A DNA stretch of 64,000 nucleotides, from NCBI GenBank assembly GCA_003153935.1, contig PMCA01000011.1:34499-98498 (forward strand), given 5' to 3'. Numbering within the stretch: position 1 is the stretch's first letter; every line of letters begins with the position of its first letter. The notes below the pieces were generated by a model. The model ran no database searches. It worked only from the letters and a program-made list of their open reading frames with translations, and was not told the DNA's origin. The stretch is from Elusimicrobiota bacterium (GTDB taxonomy: Bacteria > CAYTYR01 > UBA6262). Shown piece by piece: positions 53,748 to 61,745 of this stretch. The position numbers and the translations under genes were made by a program.

Positions 53748-54578
53748 TTACCATTTTTCTGCTCTATCCAGGACGTAAACCTTCATTGCCCTTTTGCCAA
53801 AACGGTCACATTCGGCCTCGTTATCCACAGCCAAGTCAATTCGTTTCCCCTTAATGGCGCTACCCGTATCGGCTGCATAAGCATACCCGTAACCCGGGAT
53901 ATACAACCTGGTGCGCAGGGGAATAACCCGGGGATCAACCGCCACAAAACCGCGCCGCAAAACCAGCCCCAGGCAGGTATGGATACCGTCTCCCCCCGGA
54001 TAACACAGCGGATCATAAGGATAATACGAGGTCGCCACCACCCGGATGCTTTTAGCTTTGGTCAGGTCATATTCCCGGGCGATCTTCCCCTTGCTGTTTT
54101 TCAAGATCAGTTTATAGACCGGCTTCTTTTCTATTTTTTCGGCCACGATCTGCCTCGTATATTCTACCTGGTCATGATAATTTATCTTGATTTGCCGGCG
54201 ACGGTTACCGACATAACCGCGCTGTATTTCCACCAGCCGCAGGTTACGGCGGGATTCGTCCCGTTGAGTGACAGTGTACGGCAGGTTATCCTGACTGTTA
54301 ATAATTTCCTCAGTAACTTTTACTATGCTTATATCCTGCCCCGGCGGCAGGCGCTGTTCAAGTTCCGGAGTGATGATATCGTTAGGTCCGTATTCTATCC
54401 GGTTAGCTTCCAGGATATGGGCCACCTGTCGGTCAATAGCCCGGACGTTGATCACCTTGCCGTCCACTTTAATATTCACTTTGGCGTAGATCCAGTAATA
54501 GGGGATCAGGACCATGCTGCAAAACACCGCGGTGACAGTCCAGAAATTCGGCAGTTTTTTTTGTCCGTTATTTACCAT
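53748..54578 (-). CDS. YabE-like protein: DUF348, G5 and 3D domains
   Basis: 276 residues. It has a membrane anchor (about 13-31), DUF348-type sequence (about 32-80, VDGKVINVRAIDRQVAHILEANRI) and a G5 domain (about 95-165). The C-terminal 3D domain (about 180-276) has its three aspartates in VDPRVIPLRT, ADTGSAIKGKRID and LAVDN. The 3D domain is a double-psi barrel related to lytic transglycosylases (MltA, RpfB/YabE type). The context metG-tatD-3D protein is the Bacillus metS-yabD-yabE order. It probably remodels peptidoglycan. Confidence 0.9.
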   Translation of the reverse strand: MVNNGQKKLPNFWTVTAVFCSMVLIPYYWIYAKVNIKVDGKVINVRAIDRQVAHILEANRIEYGPNDIITPELEQRLPPGQDISIVKVTEEIINSQDNLPYTVTQRDESRRNLRLVEIQRGYVGNRRRQIKINYHDQVEYTRQIVAEKIEKKPVYKLILKNSKGKIAREYDLTKAKSIRVVATSYYPYDPLCYPGGDGIHTCLGLVLRRGFVAVDPRVIPLRTRLYIPGYGYAYAADTGSAIKGKRIDLAVDNEAECDRFGKRAMKVYVLDRAEKW

Positions 54579-55182
54579 AGCTCTTTTCTTTCATGATATC
54601 GTCATTATGACGCAACCGGAAGGTCACTCCCAGCTCCCCGGTCACTATTTGTTCCATTTTTTTCACGTCCATCTCCGGCAGGGCTACGGCCGTGACGGTT
54701 ACCCGGCGAATGTATTTTTTGCACTCCAGTATGAACTCTTTCACTTTTTGATAAGTGTCCGGACCGAATTCCGGTTGGCATAGTTCCTGGTACTTCTCGG
54801 CGTTCTCCGCGTTCAGGCTGACGCTGACCGCGTCAATATACGGGGCCAGTTCCGGTACGATATTGCGCTTATATATAAGATTTCCATGCCCGTTGGTATT
54901 CAGCCGGACGGTTACTTTTTTTTCTTTTAGGTACTTAGCCACGGCCAGCACTTCGGGTAGTCGCAGCAGCGGTTCGCCATAGCCGCAAAAAACCACTTCC
55001 CGATACTGGTCCGGATCGCCTATGGCGGCGATCAATTCTTCCATCGTCGGTTCAGCTGCCAGTTTTAAATTATACCCCTGCAATTGATCAGTTTTAAAGC
55101 GCACGCAAAAACTGCAGGTATTGGTGCAGCGGTTGGTTATATTTAAGTATAGAGAGTGTCCGATACGGTAAACTATATCCAT
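54568..55182 (-). CDS. Radical SAM protein of the TatD-associated group
   Basis: 204 residues, short for a radical SAM enzyme. The 4Fe-4S motif CxxxCxxC is Cys19, Cys23 and Cys26 in CTNTCSFC. VVFCGYGEPLLRL near 65 is the SAM-binding GGE-like segment. A protein of this kind adjacent to tatD matches the recognised 'TatD family-associated' radical SAM group; its substrate is unknown. It is immediately downstream of tatD and overlaps the 3D-domain gene by 11 bases. Confidence 0.88.
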   Translation of the reverse strand: MDIVYRIGHSLYLNITNRCTNTCSFCVRFKTDQLQGYNLKLAAEPTMEELIAAIGDPDQYREVVFCGYGEPLLRLPEVLAVAKYLKEKKVTVRLNTNGHGNLIYKRNIVPELAPYIDAVSVSLNAENAEKYQELCQPEFGPDTYQKVKEFILECKKYIRRVTVTAVALPEMDVKKMEQIVTGELGVTFRLRHNDDIMKEKSYGK

Positions 55183-55956
55183 TTAAACCCCGGCTAACGG
55201 TAATTTAAAAAGCCGCGCGGCGTTGGCGGTAGTCTGCCGGGCGATGGTAGCGCTATCCGTGTTCCTTAACTCGGCTACTTTGGCCGCCATGTGCACCAGG
55301 TAGCTGGGCTCGTTGCGCCCGCCCCGATGCTGTTGCGGGGCCAGATAAGGAGCGTCTGTTTCCAGCAATAATTTGTCGGCTGGCAAATACTTTACCGCAT
55401 CCTGCAGGACCAGTGAACGGGGAAACGTAACTACGCCGGTAATGCCGATCAAATAACCCAGCCCGACTAGCTCCTCCGCTTCGGAGCGGTTACCGGAAAA
55501 ACAATGGATAACCCCGGTCAGACCCGTATATTTTCTTAAAATATCTATTACCTCGTTGGTGGCTTCACGGCTATGGACCACCACCGGCAAGCCCAATTCC
55601 CGGGCCAAGTCCAGCTGGGCGATAAAAGCCTGGCGTTGTACGTCTTTAGGGGAAAGGTTGCGGTAATAATCCAAACCGATCTCCCCGATAGCTACCACTT
55701 TCTTTTCTGCCGTTAACTGTTTAATGACTTGCGCCGTGGCCGGAGTAAAGTTACAAGCGTCGTGGGGATGAACCCCGACGACGGCAAAAATACAGTCGTG
55801 CTGAGCGGCCAGGGATACGGCTTGCCAGCTGGACGATTCGTCGTAACTGACCACAATGATCAGCTCCACCCCGGCATTTTTAGCCCTGGTCATGACCGCC
55901 GCCTGGTCCTGGCTGTAGACCTTATCCTGCAAATGAGCGTGAGTGTCTATGAGCAA
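55183..55956 (-). CDS. tatD: TatD-family metal-dependent hydrolase
   Basis: A 257-residue TIM-barrel hydrolase, usually a 3'-5' DNA or RNA exonuclease. Metal ligands appear in IDTHAHLQ (residues 3-10), GEIGLDYY near 90, VVHSREA near 127, VIHCFSG near 152 and ETDAPYLAP near 200. I set the start at the TTG at 55954-55956, just after AGAGGGC and overlapping the metG stop. A longer reading would add 47 residues from within metG that match no TatD. Confidence 0.92.
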   Translation of the reverse strand: MLIDTHAHLQDKVYSQDQAAVMTRAKNAGVELIIVVSYDESSSWQAVSLAAQHDCIFAVVGVHPHDACNFTPATAQVIKQLTAEKKVVAIGEIGLDYYRNLSPKDVQRQAFIAQLDLARELGLPVVVHSREATNEVIDILRKYTGLTGVIHCFSGNRSEAEELVGLGYLIGITGVVTFPRSLVLQDAVKYLPADKLLLETDAPYLAPQQHRGGRNEPSYLVHMAAKVAELRNTDSATIARQTTANAARLFKLPLAGV

Positions 55957-57503
55957 CGCGCGCCCTCTTCGTTTATTTCCAGTTTGGGGAATAAGGGTTG
56001 GCCCTTGAGTATGCGTGTTTTGCCCGGGAACTGGTTGAGGCTGGTTTTTGTAATTTCCAGCTCTGCCGGCGTTCCGGGTAATCCCAGCTGTTCCCACATC
56101 AGCTGGCTGATCTTGGGCATGAACGGGGAAAGATAGACGGCGACCAGGCGCAAAATATCCACCAGGTTATAGAGGACAGCGGCTAATTCTTCCTTATCCG
56201 TTTTGGCTAATTTCCACGGTGCTTTATTTTCAATATACCGGTTAGCGGCGTCAATTATCTCCCAGATCCTTTCCAACGCTAAACTAAAAGCCAGCTCGCT
56301 TAAATGCTGCTCGATCCTGGCCGGCAAGGCCTGTGCCAGCCGGGTTAAAGTCTCGTCCGTTTTTCGCCCTGGAGCTGGATCCGGCACGATCCCTGCAAAA
56401 TATTTTTCCAGCATGGTCAGGGTACGATTGAGCAGGTTGCCGAGATTATTGGCCAGGTCCGCCTGGTAACGCGCGGACAAAGCGGTCTCGGAGAAATCCC
56501 CGTCCTGGCCAAAGGGCACTTCCCGCAGCAGGAAGTAGCGATAACTATCCACGCCGAACTGCGCGCTGATCTTAAGCGGGTCCACTACGTTGCCACGCGA
56601 CTTGGACATCTTCTCTCCGGCGATGGTCCACCAGCCATGGGCAAATATCTTTTTCGGCAGCTCGATCCCGGCCGCCAGCAGCAGCGCCGGCCAAATTATC
56701 GCGTGGAACTTCAAGATATCCTTGCCGATCACCTGCACATCGGCGGGCCAGACCCGGCCGAAGCGTTCCGGTTCTATTCCGTATCCCGGCGCGCTGATGT
56801 AATTAAGGAGCGCGTCGAACCAGACATAGATCACCTGTTCCTGGTCGAAGGGACAGGCAATGCCCCACCCTCCGATCCGGCTGCGGGGACGGGAAACGCT
56901 GAGATCCCTTAACCCGCTTTTGACAAAATTTACGATCTCATGATAGCGGCCCAACGGCTGCACAAAATCCGGATGGCTTTCTATATAAGCCAGCAACTGA
57001 TCCTGGTATTTGGACATGCGGAAGAAATATGTATTCTCTTTAAGTTTTTCCAGGGGACGCCCGCAATCCGGGCACAGTCCTTTTTCTATCTGCGTCTCCA
57101 GGTAGAAGGTCTCGCAGGGAACGCAATACCACCCTTCATACTGGCCGGGATAGATATCACCTTTGGCATGCAGATCGGCAAATAACTTCTGCACCACCTT
57201 TTCATGCCGGGGATCGGTAGTGCGGATAAAATCATCGTTACCGATATTAAGGGCTTTCCACATGGCTTTGTATTTTTCCACTACTTCGTCCACTAATTGC
57301 TGTGGTTCTTTACCGGCCGCCTTGGCCGCCTGGCTGACTTTCTGCCCATGCTCGTCGGTGCCGGTCAGGAAATAGGTCTCCCGCCCGTTCAGTCGCTGGT
57401 AGCGCGACAGCACATCGCAGGCAATCGTGGTATACGAATGCCCGATATGGGGCGTATCGTTTACGTAATAGATCGGGGTGGTAATATAAAAAACCTTGTT
57501 CAT
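55947..57503 (-). CDS. metG: Methionyl-tRNA synthetase
   Basis: Charges tRNA-Met. It has 518 residues: the Rossmann class I HIGH motif as HIGHSY near 19, a zinc-binding insert with CVPC and CPDC (about 125-145), KMSKS near 295, and an anticodon-binding helical domain (about 385-510). The C-terminal EMAP-like tRNA-binding domain of longer forms is absent. The ATG at 57501-57503 overlaps the ricT stop (ATGA) with AAGGA upstream; a longer reading is excluded by this. Confidence 0.96.
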   Translation of the reverse strand: MNKVFYITTPIYYVNDTPHIGHSYTTIACDVLSRYQRLNGRETYFLTGTDEHGQKVSQAAKAAGKEPQQLVDEVVEKYKAMWKALNIGNDDFIRTTDPRHEKVVQKLFADLHAKGDIYPGQYEGWYCVPCETFYLETQIEKGLCPDCGRPLEKLKENTYFFRMSKYQDQLLAYIESHPDFVQPLGRYHEIVNFVKSGLRDLSVSRPRSRIGGWGIACPFDQEQVIYVWFDALLNYISAPGYGIEPERFGRVWPADVQVIGKDILKFHAIIWPALLLAAGIELPKKIFAHGWWTIAGEKMSKSRGNVVDPLKISAQFGVDSYRYFLLREVPFGQDGDFSETALSARYQADLANNLGNLLNRTLTMLEKYFAGIVPDPAPGRKTDETLTRLAQALPARIEQHLSELAFSLALERIWEIIDAANRYIENKAPWKLAKTDKEELAAVLYNLVDILRLVAVYLSPFMPKISQLMWEQLGLPGTPAELEITKTSLNQFPGKTRILKGQPLFPKLEINEEGARCS

Positions 57504-58321
57504 TTTTTGATTTCCTTGGCCACCGGTTTGGCGCCGCTGATGTCGGCCAGGCTGCACTCACGCACCGTGCCGTCTTCCATCTCGATAATGATCTTCTGGC
57601 ATAATATATTTACGCTTCTAACCCGGCCGTTGCCTTCTTTGATCTTGATCCGGGAGTCAACTTCCGGATATTTTTTTCGCTCTTCCTGGTAAAAATTATA
57701 TTCGTAGGACAGGCAGCACATCAGACGGCCGCAAACCCCGGATATCTTGCTGGACGCCAGGGATAATTCCTGTTCCTTGGCCATGTCTATGGTTACCGGT
57801 TTGAAATCCTTGAGAAAAGTAACGCAGCATAGGCGGCGCCCGCAGCAGCCGAAACCGCCAACCATTTTGGCTTCGTCCCTGACCCCGACCTGGCACATCT
57901 CGATGCGCGTCTTGAATATATAGGCCAAATCCTTTACCAACTCCCGGAAATCCACCCTTTCCGGCGCCGTATAATAGATAAATAATTTACTGCGGCTGAA
58001 GGTGTATTCAACTGTGACCAGTTTCATATTTAATTCCCGGTCTTCCACTTTCTCGACGCAGCTTTTGAACGCCTCTTCCTCTTTTTTCTGGTTAACGCTT
58101 ACCTGGTTGCGGTCTTCATTGTTCAACCGCCGCACCAGCTTTTTTATATCGGCCGGCGGAGAGTCGCTGTTTTTCGGCAAAGCTACGACCTGACCTGCTT
58201 CCAGGCCATTTTCCGTTTCCACCAGGCATTCCTCGCCGACGTTCAGCTCCAGCTGTTCCGGCATGATAAAATAACTGATCTCTTTCAGTTTGCGATATGA
58301 AACATGCACTATTTTAGGCAT
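57500..58321 (-). CDS. ricT: PSP1-domain protein RicT (YaaT)
   Basis: 273 residues. The PSP1 C-terminal domain (about 75-165) is followed by an unusually cysteine-rich stretch (CGRRLCC and CGRLMCC, about 155-205) that holds iron-sulfur clusters in the Bacillus Ric complex. RicT works there with RicA and RicF in RNA processing and in competence and sporulation control; those partners are not in the window. It overlaps the holB stop by 8 bases, the same holB-ricT order as in Bacillus. Confidence 0.93.
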   Translation of the reverse strand: MPKIVHVSYRKLKEISYFIMPEQLELNVGEECLVETENGLEAGQVVALPKNSDSPPADIKKLVRRLNNEDRNQVSVNQKKEEEAFKSCVEKVEDRELNMKLVTVEYTFSRSKLFIYYTAPERVDFRELVKDLAYIFKTRIEMCQVGVRDEAKMVGGFGCCGRRLCCVTFLKDFKPVTIDMAKEQELSLASSKISGVCGRLMCCLSYEYNFYQEERKKYPEVDSRIKIKEGNGRVRSVNILCQKIIIEMEDGTVRECSLADISGAKPVAKEIKK

Positions 58322-59144
58322 TTTTTATCCTTAAGAAAATGTTTTCCAGGGTTAACCGGAGATTTATATTTCTGAACATGTTTTGTTTGGCCTGCAGGAT
58401 ACTGTCCACGATATCCTGCCGCACTGGCGCCGAGCCACGGGCATAATGATACAACATCAGATCCAGGATTAAATTTACTCCTTCTTTATCCCAGGACAGT
58501 TTTTGCGTGGCGTTAAAGATATTTTCCCAACTCTGCCCAGGCAAGCCTTGGACGAATTCATCCCATTCTTTCTTCTTGGCAAAGATATCCGCCTGCAGAT
58601 AGTGTTCGGCTAGGCCCATGCTGCCCTGGGCGAAAGTCGCCAGGAAACTTAATTGCTCCTTATCTAACCCGTCGCGGTTCGGCAGTAAACCGGCCATTTC
58701 TTCCGCGGTTAACGGCAGGAAATTTATCCGCTGGCACCGGGACAGGATAGTGGGCAACAGGGCCGCGGGATTGGCGCTGACCAGCACCAAAACTGAATCC
58801 CCCGGCGGTTCTTCCAGTGTCTTAAGCAAACAGTTAGCGGCGTCCTTGGTTAAAATATGCGCGTTATCAATGATAAAAACCTTATATTTAGCTACCAGGG
58901 GCCGCAGCATTATTTCTGCCTGCAATTCCCGTACCTGCTCTATTTTTATAGCGTTGGTTTTTTCTTCCTTGCTGATGATTCGGACATCCGCCTGCAGCGC
59001 CCGCGCGAATTCCAGCGCCACCAGCTTTTTGCCTACGCCTTCCGGACCGGCAAACAGATAGGCCGAAGCGACTTGCCCGTTCTTGACCGCCTGCCGCAAC
59101 CTGGTTCTTATTTCCTTATGCCCTACTATGGGCGCTGTTTCCAT
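58314..59144 (-). CDS. holB: DNA polymerase III delta' subunit
   Basis: A clamp-loader subunit; 276 residues. Features include VGHKEIRTRLRQAVKNGQVASAYLF at the N-terminus, the P-loop-like GPEGVGKK (about 34-41), VFIIDNAHILTKDAANCLLKTLEEPP near 90-115, and SRCQRINF near 140. The four-cysteine zinc module that usually follows the P-loop is missing: only about 12 residues lie between ALEFARAL and the next conserved segment. It lies between tmk and ricT, the Firmicutes order. Confidence 0.88.
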   Translation of the reverse strand: METAPIVGHKEIRTRLRQAVKNGQVASAYLFAGPEGVGKKLVALEFARALQADVRIISKEEKTNAIKIEQVRELQAEIMLRPLVAKYKVFIIDNAHILTKDAANCLLKTLEEPPGDSVLVLVSANPAALLPTILSRCQRINFLPLTAEEMAGLLPNRDGLDKEQLSFLATFAQGSMGLAEHYLQADIFAKKKEWDEFVQGLPGQSWENIFNATQKLSWDKEGVNLILDLMLYHYARGSAPVRQDIVDSILQAKQNMFRNINLRLTLENIFLRIKNA

Positions 59145-59770
59145 GATCGTATTTTCTTTTCCAGTAGTTTAATTATCAGTTGATGCGTTTTCTCAATTGA
59201 TTGTTTGGCCGTGATTATTTTGATGCGGCCCGGTTCCCGCCTGGCCAAGGCCAGGTACCCATTACGGACCCGGCGGTGAAAAGCCAGCTTTTCTCTTTCA
59301 AACCGGTCCTTGGTCCCTTTAGCTTGGAGCACTTTTCTCAGTCCCCGCGCCGGGTCTATGTCCAGCAGGAAGGTCAGATCCGGGGCCAACCCCTGGGCTG
59401 CCAGGTTATTCATTTGGCTGATCATCTTCCGGTCCAAGCCGCGTCCATAACCCTGGTAAGCCAGTGTAGCGTCATTAAACCTCTCACAGACTACTACGCT
59501 ACCGGCGGCTATCGCCGGCTTGATCAAATGTCCGACATGCTGGGACCGGCAGGCCCAATAAAGGAAAAGTTCACCCGCGGGGGTGATCTTATTAGCAGGA
59601 GCCAATAGGATGCCGCGTAGCTTTTCGGCTACTGAATCACCACCCGGTTCCCGGGTATGCACCGCCTGCCAACCGTTCTTCTTCAAATAGTCGACCAATA
59701 AAAGGGCCTGGGTGGTTTTGCCACTGCCATCGGGCCCTTCCAGTGTAATAAACAGCCCGGATTTTTTCAT
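59126..59770 (-). CDS. tmk: Thymidylate kinase
   Basis: Phosphorylates dTMP to dTDP. It has 214 residues. The P-loop EGPDGSGKTTQ lies near 11-20, DRYNDAT-like ERFNDATLAYQGYGRGLD near 92, and DIDPARGLRKV near 130, with a LID of the type carrying basic residues. It overlaps holB by 19 bases. It is the first housekeeping gene after the four pilin-like genes, so those may set its transcription. Confidence 0.96.
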   Translation of the reverse strand: MKKSGLFITLEGPDGSGKTTQALLLVDYLKKNGWQAVHTREPGGDSVAEKLRGILLAPANKITPAGELFLYWACRSQHVGHLIKPAIAAGSVVVCERFNDATLAYQGYGRGLDRKMISQMNNLAAQGLAPDLTFLLDIDPARGLRKVLQAKGTKDRFEREKLAFHRRVRNGYLALARREPGRIKIITAKQSIEKTHQLIIKLLEKKIRSWKQRP

Positions 59771-59775
59771 TTTAT

Positions 59776-60270
59776 TTACTCGTTTTTAAGGTGGGTGTAG
59801 CTTTCCAGAGTTACCATTTGCTCGTTCTTAGCTAAAACCAGCTTGATATAGATGCAGCGCGGATCCTCATCCGGGGGAATAGTGGCCGGATTGCTTTTGG
59901 CGAAATATATCTGATTTAAATTGGCGGTAACGGTGCTTTCCACTCCATTCAATTGACGCCATAAGGTCGTGCCGTTTAAATAATAGCTCACGTTGAAGGT
60001 CCCGGTATCCTTTACCATAGTGAAAGATATTTTGCTGTTGGCCGGCGTAGCTCCAGTATATACTACGACTGTGGACGCTTGCGCTTGCCGGATATACTGG
60101 GTCATTTCGTCCATAGCTACCCGGGCGCCCTGCTGTACTTCTACCTGGGAATAATTCTTCTTCCAGCTTTTGGCAGTGTTTTCAAAAAATCTAGCACCAG
60201 CTATAACCAGCACCCCCATTATCATGACTACCATCATGATTTCTGTGAGGGTAAACCCTTTATCCTTCAC
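59776..60270 (-). CDS. PilW-like minor pilin
   Basis: 164 residues. The leader KDKG precedes FTLTEIMMVVMIMGVLVIAGARF with Glu at +5. QGARVAMDEMTQYIRQA after the helix resembles PilW/GspJ-type subunits. The rest is beta-rich and not conserved. The start is GTG. A promoter (60311-60339) sits within the end of the upstream gene, so this gene and tmk can be expressed apart from the other pilins. Confidence 0.85.
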   Translation of the reverse strand: MKDKGFTLTEIMMVVMIMGVLVIAGARFFENTAKSWKKNYSQVEVQQGARVAMDEMTQYIRQAQASTVVVYTGATPANSKISFTMVKDTGTFNVSYYLNGTTLWRQLNGVESTVTANLNQIYFAKSNPATIPPDEDPRCIYIKLVLAKNEQMVTLESYTHLKNE

Positions 60271-60310
60271 GCTGTCCCCCGAGAGCCTAAACTTTCTTCC
60301 CTACGGACAT

Positions 60311-60339
60311 ATTATACTGATTATTTCACTTCTTGCCAA
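60311..60339 (-). promoter_or_regulatory. Internal promoter for the minor-pilin/tmk/holB group
   Basis: TTGGCA (60334-60339) and a consensus TATAAT (60311-60316) are exactly 17 bases apart on the minus strand. The -35 box lies in the last codons of the preceding pilin gene. Confidence 0.72.
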
Positions 60340-61736
60340 GTAATAATTTTAAATGGGTACAAGCTGTCGGCATTGCTTATGGCGGTGGGGTCGTAAAGTA
60401 TATCCGCAGTGCCAAGGATAGCCGCCACATCAACCATGGATTGGGTCAAGATACTACCGCGAATTAAGGCATGCCCGGCCATATGAAAACTGCCTAAGAC
60501 ATAGATAACGCCGTCGAATTGTCCGCCGCCATTCATGTCAAAATCGCCATTTACTATCAAGATCCCGCTGCCCGACCAGCCCGCATTGACATGAAAATTA
60601 CCCTCGATCCAGGTGATCCCATGGCAAGCCACGTTATTGGCCGGGTTATAATATTTAGCATTGGCAAACCCAACTAATTGCGCCTGGGTCAAACCGAAAA
60701 CATCTTCAAAACTGGGGAAGGGAGCGTTCCCTGTGGGAGGATTGCCGGCGACTGAACCGCTGCCAAAGGTGTTGACATTGTTGCCCACAGGCACCAGCAC
60801 CCCGGTTATAGAACCGCCGCCAATATGGGCGTTACCGCCTATGTTAACGTTACCGCCGCATGTCAACGCGCTGTCCACGGAGATATTGCCCGCTAATTTT
60901 TCGACGGTTGCTTTTATCTTCTTGGAATATACGCTTACTTTACTGGTAGACAATATGTCCCGTTTATTGGGAAAGCCGGCCGGCGTGGAAACAACCACAG
61001 TAAATTGGCCCTCTCCTAACGAAGTCCCGTCCTCTCCGGCATAGCTGGCGTCTCGGTTCAATTCCCACATCGCTTTTTCTATCCCGGCGTCAGCTACATA
61101 AAGAGCGCTATTCCCCTTACTGCTTTTTACGGTTTTTTGGCTTTCGCTCCTGGTAACATAAACCAAGGAAGTGCCTATACCTAAAACAATGATCAGTACG
61201 CCTACGGCAAATAGCAGGGTATTACCTCGGTTATCTTTGACCTTCATTTTCCTGACTAGGATGAAGATCCCAAACCCTAACAGGACTAAAAGCATCGCTC
61301 CCGGCAGCCAGATAGGCCAGCCAGAGCCACTTTCTTCATTGGCCAAGGCTTTTTCTCTGGCTTGCGCTGCTTCTTTATTAATCATGACCATTGATGGTGC
61401 TGGTTGGCTGCCTATAGGGGATACCGTGTTCGTATTTTGGTTAGCTGGTATATTAAGCTTGTCACTGTTGGCCTTCTTCCTGGCAATTTCCTCTTTGGAA
61501 GGCATGGGATAGGACCTGGGCGCCGGCTTAACCAGGGGAACCTTGATACCTGATAAGGCTTTGGCTTTCTTTTCAGTAAGGATCTGCTGTTTCATGGCAT
61601 CTTCGCGAGCTACAGCGCTACTCAAGTCCGGGACGCCATCAGCCACGTTCCGTAAAGCAAACACCTGACTGCAAACCGTTATTAACATTAATGTCATTAT
61701 TACTGAAGTTAATAAAACCTTATGTTTCGACATCAT
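60321..61736 (-). CDS. PilX-like pilin with a long N-terminal membrane extension
   Basis: 471 residues. A Sec-type signal (about 1-28) is followed by a charged, low-complexity linker (29-138) and a membrane helix (141-162, PIWLPGAMLLVLLGFGIFIL). After a basic turn (RKMKVKDNRG), a second helix NTLLFAVGVLIIVLGIGTSLVYV begins at about 172. This resembles a PilX N-terminus, as do ALYVADAGIEKAMWEL and a later Gly/Asn-rich beta-helix-like domain (about 285-440, GGNVNIGGNAHIGGGSI). Normal prepilin leaders are under 30 residues. It may be a fusion with a former upstream gene. Confidence 0.75.
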   Translation of the reverse strand: MMSKHKVLLTSVIMTLMLITVCSQVFALRNVADGVPDLSSAVAREDAMKQQILTEKKAKALSGIKVPLVKPAPRSYPMPSKEEIARKKANSDKLNIPANQNTNTVSPIGSQPAPSMVMINKEAAQAREKALANEESGSGWPIWLPGAMLLVLLGFGIFILVRKMKVKDNRGNTLLFAVGVLIIVLGIGTSLVYVTRSESQKTVKSSKGNSALYVADAGIEKAMWELNRDASYAGEDGTSLGEGQFTVVVSTPAGFPNKRDILSTSKVSVYSKKIKATVEKLAGNISVDSALTCGGNVNIGGNAHIGGGSITGVLVPVGNNVNTFGSGSVAGNPPTGNAPFPSFEDVFGLTQAQLVGFANAKYYNPANNVACHGITWIEGNFHVNAGWSGSGILIVNGDFDMNGGGQFDGVIYVLGSFHMAGHALIRGSILTQSMVDVAAILGTADILYDPTAISNADSLYPFKIITWQEVK

Positions 61737-61745
61737 CCCTCCGGA

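Noticed and set aside
55957-56097. 47-residue N-terminal extension of TatD
   Set aside because: The extension is encoded inside metG, matches no TatD N-terminus, and a TTG start with a ribosome site lies exactly at the family start.
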